This document shows positions 53,113 through 64,000 of a stretch of DNA of 64,000 nucleotides, one piece after another. Made by a program: the position numbers and the translations under genes. The stretch comes from Bordetella parapertussis (GTDB lineage Bacteria > Pseudomonadota > Gammaproteobacteria > Burkholderiales > Casimicrobiaceae). Under the pieces are notes generated by a model. It did not search any database. It saw nothing but the letters and a program-made list of their open reading frames with translations, and was not told the origin of the DNA. The stretch is from the NCBI GenBank assembly GCA_943331295.2, contig CALQLA020000020.1, forward strand, positions 20,718-84,717. The letters run 5' to 3'. Position 1 is the stretch's first letter. Each line of letters opens with the position of its first letter.

Positions 53113-54515
53113 AGCGCATCGACCACGCCGAGGCCTCGTCGAAGTTCATCCGGGCGAAGGACCACGTCGAGTTCCACGACCGGCGGCTGTGGGACCTGCG
53201 CGGCAAGCGCGACCGCGAGAGCGCGGCGCTGCCCGAGTGGGAGGCGCTGCGCACGCTCGCCTCGGAGATCAAGGAGCACGCACTCACCCACCTCGCCGCC
53301 TACCTGCTGGAGTTCGAGCGGAACGCCGTCAGGAACGGCGCGCACGTGCACTGGGCGACGGATGCCGCCGAGCACAACCAGATCGTCTTCGACATCCTGC
53401 GCGCGCATGGCACCCGCACGCTGGTCAAGGCCAAGTCGATGCTGACCGACGAGTGCGAGATGCGGCCCTTCCTCGAGGCGCGCGGGATCGAGGTGATGGA
53501 AACCGACCTCGGCGAGCGCATCCAGCAGCTGGACGACGAGCCGCCCAGCCACATCGTCGTGCCCGCGGTGCACAAGCTGCGGGGCGACGTCGCGCGCGTG
53601 TTCGGCGAAAAGATCGGCACCGACCCGGCCAACAGCGACGTCCACTACCTTGCCGAGAGCCAGCGGCAGCACACGCGGCCCTGCTTCCTCAAGGCCGAGG
53701 CCGGGATGACCGGCGCCAACTTCGCCGTCGCCGAGACCGGCGCGATCGTCGTCTGCACCAACGAAGGCAACGCCGACCTGTCGGTCAACCTGCCGAACCT
53801 CCATATCGCCTCGGTCGGCATCGAGAAGATCATCCCCCGCACCGAGGACCTCGGGGTGTTCGTCCGGATGCTGTCGCGCAGCGCGCTGGGCTCGCCGATC
53901 ACGCAGCTCACCTCGCACTTCCGCGCGCCGCGCAAGGGCACGGAGATGCACATCGTGCTGGTCGACAACGGCCGCGCCGACCGGCTGGGGATGGCCGACT
54001 TCTGGCCGTCGCTGAAATGCATCCGCTGCGGCGCCTGCATGAACACCTGCCCGGTCTACCGCCGCAGCGGCGGGTTGAGCTACGGCGCGACGTACTCGGG
54101 GCCGATCGGCGTCATCATCGATCCGACGTTCAGCCTGCGCAAGTACAGCGCGCTGCCGTTCGCGTCGACGCTCAACGGCAGCTGCACCAGCGTCTGCCCG
54201 GTGCGGATCAACATCCACGACCAGATCTACAAGTGGCGCCAGGTCATCAGCGAGCACAACGCGCTGCCGATGGTGAAGAAGGAGGCGATGCAACTCGCCG
54301 GCCGGGTGCTGTCGAAGCCGAGGCTCTATCGCGCCGCGGTCGCCGGCGCCGGCGCGGGTGTCGGGCACCTGCCGCGGTTCATGATGTACAGCCGGCTCAA
54401 CGCGTGGGGCCGGCAGCGGGAAGTGCCCGCGGCCCCCGCGCAGACCTTCCGCCAGTGGTACCTCGCGAATCGTGGTGGCAGCGGCGGCGGCGGCCGGGGC
54501 GGAGCGAAATCGTGA
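53109..54515 (+). CDS. lutB: L-lactate utilization protein LutB (iron-sulfur)
   Basis: A 468-residue Fe-S protein. The LUD domain spans about residues 65-300 (VKAKSMLTDECEMRPFLEAR; VGIEKIIPRTEDLGVFVRML). The cluster motifs CIRCGACMNTCPVYRRSGG and SCTSVCPVRINIHDQIYKWR follow, where one of the second set of cysteines is spread out. The C-terminus ends in a Gly/Arg-rich tail. It overlaps both lutA and lutC by four bases. It is presumed to be the electron-carrying core of the LutABC L-lactate oxidase complex. Confidence 0.93.
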   Translation: MKRIDHAEASSKFIRAKDHVEFHDRRLWDLRGKRDRESAALPEWEALRTLASEIKEHALTHLAAYLLEFERNAVRNGAHVHWATDAAEHNQIVFDILRAHGTRTLVKAKSMLTDECEMRPFLEARGIEVMETDLGERIQQLDDEPPSHIVVPAVHKLRGDVARVFGEKIGTDPANSDVHYLAESQRQHTRPCFLKAEAGMTGANFAVAETGAIVVCTNEGNADLSVNLPNLHIASVGIEKIIPRTEDLGVFVRMLSRSALGSPITQLTSHFRAPRKGTEMHIVLVDNGRADRLGMADFWPSLKCIRCGACMNTCPVYRRSGGLSYGATYSGPIGVIIDPTFSLRKYSALPFASTLNGSCTSVCPVRINIHDQIYKWRQVISEHNALPMVKKEAMQLAGRVLSKPRLYRAAVAGAGAGVGHLPRFMMYSRLNAWGRQREVPAAPAQTFRQWYLANRGGSGGGGRGGAKS

Positions 54516-55099
54516 CGAGCCGCGACGACATCCTCAGCCGCGTGCGGCGGAACCAGCCGGCGGCACGCCCGCTGCCCGCGATCCCGGCGTTCGTGCCGGC
54601 GCAGCCGCCGACGTTCGACGCGTTCCGGACGAGCCTCGCCCGGATGGGCGGCAAGTGCGCCGACGTTCCCGCCGGCGGCGACCTCGACGCGCTGGTTCGC
54701 GCGCTGTTTCCCGACGCCGCGGTGGTCGCGTCCGCGACGCCCGAGGTGCGGGGCAACCGCGACCTCGCCCGGGTGCGGGCGCCGAAGGACCTCGCCGACG
54801 TCGACGTGGGCGTGGTCCGCGCGGCGTTCGGCGTCGCGGAGACCGGATCGGTATGGCTATCCGAGGCGCAGTTCCAGGTCAACGCGCTGGGCTTCCTCGC
54901 CCAGCACCTCGTCGTGCTGCTCGATCCCGCCGCGATCGTCGCCGACATGCATGCCGCGTACCGCCACCCCGGCTTCGTCGAGGCGAAGTACGCCGTGTTC
55001 ATGACCGGCCCGTCGGCGACGGCCGACATCGAAGGCATCCTGATCCATGGCGCGCAGGGCATCCGCACGCTGACCGTCATCCCCGTCTCCGCGCCATGA
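54512..55099 (+). CDS. lutC: L-lactate utilization protein LutC (LUD domain)
   Basis: A 195-residue LUD-domain protein starting with GTG at 54512 inside the lutB stop. It reads (M)TSRDDILSRVRRNQP, then VRAAFGVAETGSVWLSEAQF, with the C-terminal family signature PSATADIEGILIHGAQGIRT. It lacks cysteine clusters and is the partner subunit of LutAB. It is the last overlapping member of the lactate group; a 61-base gap follows. Confidence 0.92.
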   Translation: MTSRDDILSRVRRNQPAARPLPAIPAFVPAQPPTFDAFRTSLARMGGKCADVPAGGDLDALVRALFPDAAVVASATPEVRGNRDLARVRAPKDLADVDVGVVRAAFGVAETGSVWLSEAQFQVNALGFLAQHLVVLLDPAAIVADMHAAYRHPGFVEAKYAVFMTGPSATADIEGILIHGAQGIRTLTVIPVSAP

Positions 55100-55160
55100 C
55101 ATTCCCTCACCCGGGCGCCGGCTGTCCGCCCCGCATCCTCTTCTCCCGAGGTCGCAACGA

Positions 55161-56848
55161 ATGAGCTTCATTCCCAAGGACATCACCCCCGTCTACAAGA
55201 CGACGATCGGCAAGGGCACCGGCGCGCGGCGCTGGCAGCGGCCGGTCTACGTGGACCTGCTGCCGCCGTGCAACAACGCCTGCCCGGCGGGCGAGAACAT
55301 CCAGGCCTGGCTCGACCTCGCCCAGGCCGGCCGCTACGAGGAGGCCTGGCGGAAGTACATGGAAGAGAACCCGCTGCCCGGCACGCACGGCCGCGCCTGC
55401 TACCACCCCTGCGAGAGCGCGTGCAACCGGACGGAGCTGGACGCCGCGGTGTCGATCCATTCGCTCGACCGCTTCCTGGGCGACATGGCCAACGCGAAGG
55501 GCTGGACGATTCCGCCGGGACCGCCCACCGGCAAGCGCGTGCTGGTCGTCGGCGCGGGGCCGGCCGGGCTCACCTGCGCGTACCACCTCGCCCGGCTGGG
55601 CCATGCCGTCGAGATCCGCGACGCGTCCCCGACACCGGGCGGGATGATGACTTACGGCATCCCGCAGTACCGGCTGCCGCGCGAGGGCCTGACGAAGGAA
55701 ATCGAGCGGATCATCGCGATGGGCGTGAAGATGACGTGCGGCCACCGCGTCGACGACGTGGTGGCGGCGAAGGCCGCCGGCGGCTTCGACGCCGTCTTCC
55801 TCGCCGTGGGCGCGGAGGTCGCCAACCACATGGACATCCCGTCGATGGACGGCGCCAAGATGATCCACGCGCTCGACCTGCTCGAGCAGGCCGGCCAGGG
55901 CCACGCGCCGAAGCTCGGCCGCGTCGTCGGCATCGTCGGCGCCGGCAACACCGCGGTGGACGCGGCGCGGGTCGCCAAGCGGCTGGGCGCCGAGGAAGCG
56001 ATCCTCATCTACCGCTCCGACCGGAAGCACATGCGCGCCCATCCGGAGGAGGCCGCCGAGGCCTTCGCCGAGGGCGTGAAGGTCCGCTGGATGTCCACCG
56101 TGAAGGAAATGGGCCGCGACGAGATCGTCGTCGAGGAGATGGAGATGGCGCCGGACGGCAACGGCACCGTCGGCACCGGCCGCTTCGAGCACCTCAAGAC
56201 CGACTCGCTGGTGCTGGCCGTCGGCGAGCACGCCGACGTGGCGTTCATCCGCAACCTCGAGGGCATCCGGATCGGCCGCGGCGACGTCGTCGAGGTCGAC
56301 GCGCACATGCGCACCGGCCACCCGGGCGTGTTCGCCGGCGGCGACATGATCGGCGGCGCGCGAACGATGACGGCCGCGGTCGGCCACGGCAAGAAGGCCG
56401 CCCGCAACATCGACGCCTGGCTGCGCGGCGACACCTACGAGGGGAAGCCGAAGCACCCGATCGTCCACTTCGAGGCGCTCAACCTGCCCGTGTTCCTCGA
56501 CGCCGACCGGCGCGAGCAGGCGGTCCTGCCGGTCGCGGAACGCTCGGGCTTCGCCGAGGTGGTGGCGGGGCTCTCCGAGGCCGAGGCGCGCTACGAGGCG
56601 CGCCGCTGCCTGTCCTGCGGCAACTGCTACGAATGCGACAACTGCTACGGCTCCTGCCCGGAGCAGGCGATCGTCAAGCTGGGCCCCGGCCGGTTCTACC
56701 GCATCGACTACGACCTGTGCACCGGCTGCGCCGTCTGCTACGAGCAGTGTCCCTGCCATGCGATCGAGATGGAACCCGACCCCGCCGCCGCCCACGGCTC
56801 CGGCGTCCGCGGCGACGCCGCGATACCGCCGAAGTTCAAGGTCCGTTC

Positions 56849-56852
<4 letters not shown>
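55161..56852 (+). CDS. GltD-like NAD(P)-dependent FAD oxidoreductase with C-terminal ferredoxin domain
   Basis: A 563-residue Fe-S flavoprotein resembling the glutamate synthase small subunit. Residues about 35-100 carry the N-terminal Fe-S helical domain (PPCNNACPAGENIQAWLDLA, YHPCESACNR). GAGPAGLTCAYHLARLGHAV (about 131-150) binds FAD and GIVGAGNTAVDAARVAKRLG (near 257-276) binds NAD(P)H. The C-terminal 4Fe-4S motifs are CLSCGNCYECDNCYGSCPE and CTGCAVCYEQCPCHAIE. No glutamate synthase large subunit is present. It overlaps the pyruvate:ferredoxin oxidoreductase gene by four bases, so it probably moves electrons between ferredoxin and NAD(P)H. Confidence 0.88.
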
Positions 56853-60451
<3,599 letters not shown>

Positions 60452-60453
60452 CC

Positions 60454-61461
60454 ATGGACCTGACCAGCACCTATCTCGGCCTGCCGCTCAAGCATCCGAT
60501 CATCGCCTCCGCGTCGCCGCTCACGGGGACCGTCGACGGGATCCGCGCGCTCGAGGACGCCGGCGCCGCCGCGGTCGTCATGCGCTCGCTGTTCGAGGAG
60601 CAGGTCGAGGCCGAGGACACCGCCTACGCGATGTACACCGACCATGGCTCGTACAGCCAGGCCGAGGCAGGCAGCTACTTCCCGGAACTCGCGACCTACG
60701 ACAGCGGCATCTCGGGGCACCTCGACACGCTGGGCCGCGCGGTCGCGGCCGTCGACATCCCGGTAATCGCGAGCCTCAACGCGGTCACGCTCGAAGGCTG
60801 GGTCGACTACGCCGCGCGCCTGCAGGAGGCCGGCGCCGCGGCGCTCGAGCTCAACATGTACGCGATCCCGTCCGATCCCCTGCAGAGCGGCGCCGACATC
60901 GAGAAGCATTACATCGACGTCGTGCGCGCGGTGAAGGCGGTGGCGAAGGTGCCCGTCGCCGTGAAGCTGCCGCCTTACTTCAGCTCGGTCGGCAACCTCG
61001 CCCACCGGCTGGCCACCGCGGGCGCCGACGGCCTCGTGCTGTTCAACCGCTTCTACCAGCCGGATTTCGACCTGTCCACGCTGGCCGTGCGGTCGGAACT
61101 GAAGCTCAGCACCAGCCACGAGGCGGGGCCGGCGCTGCTGTGGATCGCGCTGCTGGCGGGCCGGCTCGGACGGTCGCTGGCGGCGACCAGCGGCGTCGAG
61201 AGCGCCGAGCAGGTGGTGAAGTACCTGCTCGCGGGCGCGGACGCCGTGATGACGACCTCCGCGCTCCTCCGGCACGGCCCCGGCCACATGAAGACGCTGG
61301 TCGCCGGCCTCGCCGAATGGCTCGCGGCCAACGGCCACCCGTCCGTGGCGTCCATCCGCGGCCGCCGGAGCGCCGAGGCGAGCGGCAACGCGGGAGAGCT
61401 CCTGCGCGCCCAGTACATGAGCCTGCTCACCGAGTACGTGCCGCGGCAGCTCGCGGCCTGA
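60454..61461 (+). CDS. Dihydroorotate dehydrogenase-like FMN protein
   Basis: A 335-residue FMN-binding TIM barrel of the DHOD group, starting MDLTSTYLGLPLKHPIIASA. NMYAIPSDPLQSGADIEKHY replaces the usual NxSxP catalytic stretch, and VKLPPYFSSVGNLAHRLATA and GLVLFNRFYQPDFDLSTL follow. No pyrimidine genes are nearby, and the gene starts two bases after PFOR. Proteins of this subgroup commonly sit beside PFOR and GltD-like genes; the parallel with the PreA/PreT and Nfn systems suggests an electron-transfer role rather than UMP synthesis. The true substrate is unknown. Confidence 0.84.
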   Translation: MDLTSTYLGLPLKHPIIASASPLTGTVDGIRALEDAGAAAVVMRSLFEEQVEAEDTAYAMYTDHGSYSQAEAGSYFPELATYDSGISGHLDTLGRAVAAVDIPVIASLNAVTLEGWVDYAARLQEAGAAALELNMYAIPSDPLQSGADIEKHYIDVVRAVKAVAKVPVAVKLPPYFSSVGNLAHRLATAGADGLVLFNRFYQPDFDLSTLAVRSELKLSTSHEAGPALLWIALLAGRLGRSLAATSGVESAEQVVKYLLAGADAVMTTSALLRHGPGHMKTLVAGLAEWLAANGHPSVASIRGRRSAEASGNAGELLRAQYMSLLTEYVPRQLAA

Positions 61462-61872
61462 CGCCGCATTCGCCGCCGGCGTGAAAGGACGGCGCGGGTC
61501 GCCACCCATGCGCCGTCCGCGCCGGGCGGCCGCCCGGCGCGCGGCCGGGTGCCCCGGCTCGTCCCCGAATCGCGACATCGCGTCCGTTCAGTGGACGAAG
61601 CTTGACCGAGGTCATGCGCCCCCGGTGGCAGTCGGACGAAACTTCGATCAGGCATGCCCGCGCATCACCGGGTCGAGGTCGACGCGAGGGACTCCCGGAC
61701 GAGATCGTCCCCGAACGCCCCGCAGCACCTCGGGTTCCGCTATGCGCGGGGACTTGCCGATCCTCACCGCCAGGACGACTGCCATGGACAAGCACGATCA
61801 CGCACTGACCACACCCGGCGCCACCGGCGCGGCGGCCCGCGGGGGCCCCGGGCACCGCCCGGCAGCCGCGCG
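61462..61872. other. Gap before the HdrD-like gene, with a weak FNR-type site and a possible tiny ORF
   Basis: The 411-base stretch has no gene I can support. TTGACCGAGGTCAT at 61602-61615 resembles an FNR box with a degenerate right half. A 30-codon ORF at 61784-61876 (MDKHDHALTTPGATG...) ends in a TGA overlapping the next ATG (ATGA at 61873), so it could be a translated leader. It has no visible homology. Confidence 0.45.
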
Positions 61873-63888
61873 ATGAGCCCGGTTGGCATCACCCTGCTGA
61901 TGCTGGTGGCATTCGCCGGCTTCTTCCACCTCGCGTGGCGCAAGCTGGCGATCGTCGCTGCGCTGAAGCCGGAAGTCCGCTGGGACGATCCGGTCGCGCG
62001 GGCGGGCGTCGTCGTCCGCAACGGGTTCCTGCAACTCCGGATGATCCGCGGCGAATGGAAGCCCGGGATCATGCATGCGGCGATCTTCCTGGGCTTCATG
62101 GCGCTGCTCGCGCGGAAGCTGCAGCTGATCGTCATCGGCTACGACGCGGGCTACGCGTTCCCCGGCATGTTCGGCGCGGCGTTCGCGTTCGGCAAGGACT
62201 GGGTCGAAGTCGCGGTGCTCGCCGCCGTCGTCTACGCGTTCGTGCGCCGGCTGGTGCTGAAGCCGGCCCGGTTCGAGACCAACCACGAGGCGCTCCTGGT
62301 CCTGACGCTGATCGCGGTGATCATGGTCACCGATTTCCTGTTCGACGGCTTCCGCTTCGCGCTGGCCGCGGGGCGCGACGCCGGCATCGCGCACGAGGAG
62401 CACTACGCGGTGATCGGTGCCGCGGTCGCGCGGGCGTTCTCGGGGATGAGCGAACCGGCACTCGCCGCCGGCCTGCACCTGTCGTACTGGGTGCAGATGA
62501 TCACCGTGTTCTCGTTCCTCGTTCTGCTGCCCGTCGGCGAGCATTTCCACATCGTCACCGCGCTGCCGACGCTGTTCTTCGCCCGGCGCGGCTCGTCGAA
62601 CCGCGTCCCGTCGGTAGACCTCGACAAGCTGATGGTGGACGACGGCGGCGAGGAAATGGCGGTCGGCGTGCGCACCGCCGCCGACCTCGCGTGGATCGAC
62701 GCGCTGGATGCGTTCACCTGCACCGAGTGCGGCCGCTGCAAGGATTCCTGCCCGACGTTCCTGACCGGCAAGCCGCTGGCGCTGAAGTGGGTGTTCGACG
62801 GCCTGAAGGCGCACCTCGTCGACCAGCGCGAGGCGATCATCGCGCACAAGGCGGACGCGCTGCCGCCGCTGGTGCCCGACGTGATCGGCGAGGACACGCT
62901 GTGGGCGTGTACCACGTGCGGGTACTGCGAGTCCGCGTGTCCGATCGAACTGGAGCACCTGCCGCGGCTGTTCCGGCTGCGCCAGCACCGGGTGATGATG
63001 GAGGGCGAGTTCCCGCACGAGCTGAAGGCGGTGTTCGACGCCTACGAGGTGCAGGGCAACCCGTGGGGCCTCGCCGCCGACACGCGCGGCGCGTGGGCCC
63101 GCGAGCTCGACCTCCCGGTGGTCACGACGGCCGCCGAAGTCGCGGCGCTGGACTGGCTGTTCTACGTCGGCTCGGCCGAGTCGTTCGACCCGCGCGGCCA
63201 GAAGATCGCGCGCGCGTTCGTCGCCGTGATGCGCGCCGCCGGCGTGCGCATCGGCATCCTCGGCGCCGCCGAGGGGTCGACCGGCGAGTGCGTCCGCCGC
63301 GCCGGCAACGAGATGCTGTTCCAGACGCTGGCGAAGGGGCTCGTCGAGACGCTGAACGGCCTGGGCGTCACGCGGATCGTCACCTGCGACCCGCACGCGT
63401 ACAACAGCCTGCGCAACGAGTTTCCCGAGTTCGGCGGGCGTTACGAGGTGATCCACCACACCCAGCTCATCAGCCGCCTGATCGACGCCGGAAAGCTGGC
63501 GCTGCAGGCCCGCCACCAGAAGGTGATGCTGCACGAGCCCTGCTACCTTGGCCGCCACAACGGCGAATACGAGGCGCCCCGCCGGGCGCTGGCCGCCGTC
63601 TGCACCGACGCGCCGCTCGAATTCCCGCTGCACCGCGACCAGGCGATGTGCTGCGGCGCCGGCGGCGCCCGGATGTGGATGGAGGAGACGATCGGCCGGC
63701 GCATCAACGTCGTGCGGGTCGAGCAGGCGCTGCCGCAGGCACCGGCGACGATCGCGACCGCCTGCCCCTACTGCGCGGTGATGATGGGCGACGGCATTGC
63801 CGCGCTGGGCCACGAAGGCACCATCGTCGCGCGCGACATCGCTGAACTGGTGGCCGAGGCGCTCGCGCCGGTGCCGGCGCCCGCCTAG
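61873..63888 (+). CDS. Membrane HdrD-like Fe-S oxidoreductase with NarI-like cytochrome b domain
   Basis: A 671-residue membrane electron-transfer protein. Residues 1-240 hold about five to six helices of the nitrate-reductase-gamma type (MHAAIFLGFMALLARKLQLI; LHLSYWVQMITVFSFLVLLP) with His residues suited to b hemes. Then come two [4Fe-4S] motifs, CTECGRCKDSCPT and CTTCGYCESACPI (about 290-365). Two CCG domains follow (CYLGRHNGEYEAPRRALAAV; MCCGAGGARMWMEE). Such proteins link quinones to soluble oxidoreductases such as ETF or lactate/glycolate dehydrogenases. The position after the lactate/PFOR genes suggests a quinone outlet for their electrons. No ETF genes are in view. Confidence 0.88.
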   Translation: MSPVGITLLMLVAFAGFFHLAWRKLAIVAALKPEVRWDDPVARAGVVVRNGFLQLRMIRGEWKPGIMHAAIFLGFMALLARKLQLIVIGYDAGYAFPGMFGAAFAFGKDWVEVAVLAAVVYAFVRRLVLKPARFETNHEALLVLTLIAVIMVTDFLFDGFRFALAAGRDAGIAHEEHYAVIGAAVARAFSGMSEPALAAGLHLSYWVQMITVFSFLVLLPVGEHFHIVTALPTLFFARRGSSNRVPSVDLDKLMVDDGGEEMAVGVRTAADLAWIDALDAFTCTECGRCKDSCPTFLTGKPLALKWVFDGLKAHLVDQREAIIAHKADALPPLVPDVIGEDTLWACTTCGYCESACPIELEHLPRLFRLRQHRVMMEGEFPHELKAVFDAYEVQGNPWGLAADTRGAWARELDLPVVTTAAEVAALDWLFYVGSAESFDPRGQKIARAFVAVMRAAGVRIGILGAAEGSTGECVRRAGNEMLFQTLAKGLVETLNGLGVTRIVTCDPHAYNSLRNEFPEFGGRYEVIHHTQLISRLIDAGKLALQARHQKVMLHEPCYLGRHNGEYEAPRRALAAVCTDAPLEFPLHRDQAMCCGAGGARMWMEETIGRRINVVRVEQALPQAPATIATACPYCAVMMGDGIAALGHEGTIVARDIAELVAEALAPVPAPA

Positions 63889-63898
63889 AGGGTCGACG

Positions 63899-64000
63899 GC
63901 CCCCGGAGCGCGCTGAAGCGCGCCTCCCCCCAAGGGGGCAACCCGCGCCCTTGGGACGGCCCGGCGGGCGCGGGGCAGCCCCCGGAGCGCGCTGAAGCGC
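63899..64000. repeat. Tandem intergenic repeat, 79-base period, running off the window
   Basis: The 23-base segment at 63899-63921 (core CGGAGCGCGCTGAAGCGC) recurs identically at 63978-64000, giving a period of 79 bases; the second copy is cut by the window edge. Like the 83-base unit at 9.7 kb, it has a C-run/G-run inverted stretch followed by a GC-rich hairpin. It starts 11 bases after the stop of the HdrD-like gene. Confidence 0.8.

Noticed and set aside
60454..61461. pyrD, dihydroorotate dehydrogenase of pyrimidine synthesis
   Set aside because: Context is PFOR and a GltD-like protein, not pyrimidine genes, and the catalytic region differs from PyrD.
61602..61615. FNR-type box TTGACCGAGGTCAT upstream of the HdrD-like gene
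   Set aside because: The right half deviates (GTCAT) and it is over 160 bases from any start; noted in the gap entry but not counted in the regulon.
61784..61876. Small protein-coding gene of 30 codons before the HdrD-like gene
   Set aside because: Only the ATGA overlap supports it; composition is low-complexity Gly/Ala/Arg and no SD or homology is evident.

Overview
The window reads as a GC-rich betaproteobacterial chromosome, most like an unplaced Burkholderiales/Rhodocyclales-type lineage. This rests on strong GC3 bias in every real gene, an RppH/YaeQ/RecQ housekeeping block, a 14-gene nuo operon in the usual A-to-N order, and GC-rich tandem intergenic repeats of a kind I associate with Burkholderiales. 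The metabolism encoded is that of a facultative anaerobe: quinol:fumarate reductase, NAD-malic enzyme, complex I, lactate oxidation, pyruvate:ferredoxin oxidoreductase and oxygen-independent HemN, with FNR/ANR-type boxes at several of the promoters.

Layout. 1-7.3 kb (minus strand): rppH (cut by the window edge), yaeQ-like, recQ, a broken potassium-channel gene, a small ABM-domain protein and a large membrane-spermidine-synthase fusion. 7.5-11.3 kb: a LacI regulator facing the ruins of a sugar/sulfate-ester catabolic locus. The solute-binding protein lacks its middle, the sulfatase lacks its N-terminal half and carries a nonsense codon, and the formylglycine-generating enzyme is truncated at both ends; tandem and inverted repeats lie between them. 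11.4-19.4 kb (minus): one operon livKHMGF plus amidohydrolase, SDR and acyl-CoA ligase, apparently for uptake and CoA activation of an unknown carboxylic acid. A divergent TetR regulator sits beside it, with two matching palindromic sites.

20.5-27.1 kb (plus): hemN and a hemerythrin, then the most interesting stretch: a PqqD-like peptide chaperone, three paralogous radical SAM enzymes, a UbiA-family prenyltransferase translationally coupled between two of them, and a 50-residue precursor-like peptide gene. I infer a RiPP or peptide-derived cofactor pathway with a prenylation step, and I do not recognise it as a described system. 27.1-29.4 kb (minus): a Ser/Thr kinase-Usp fusion and a calcineurin-like phosphoesterase.

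29.5-35.6 kb: frdCAB (minus) diverging from NAD-malic enzyme (plus), with two tandem FNR-type boxes between them, then a cyclic-nucleotide-binding protein. 35.8-48.9 kb (minus): nuoA-N, with an unusually short NuoG. 49.5-61.5 kb (plus): FAD/Fe-S D-2-hydroxyacid dehydrogenase, lutABC, a GltD-like Fe-S flavoprotein, pyruvate:ferredoxin oxidoreductase and a dihydroorotate-dehydrogenase-like protein. Together these form a lactate to pyruvate to acetyl-CoA path with ferredoxin/NAD(P)H electron handling. 61.9-63.9 kb: a membrane HdrD-like Fe-S oxidoreductase, followed by a second tandem repeat running off the window. No tRNA, rRNA, CRISPR array or transposase was seen.
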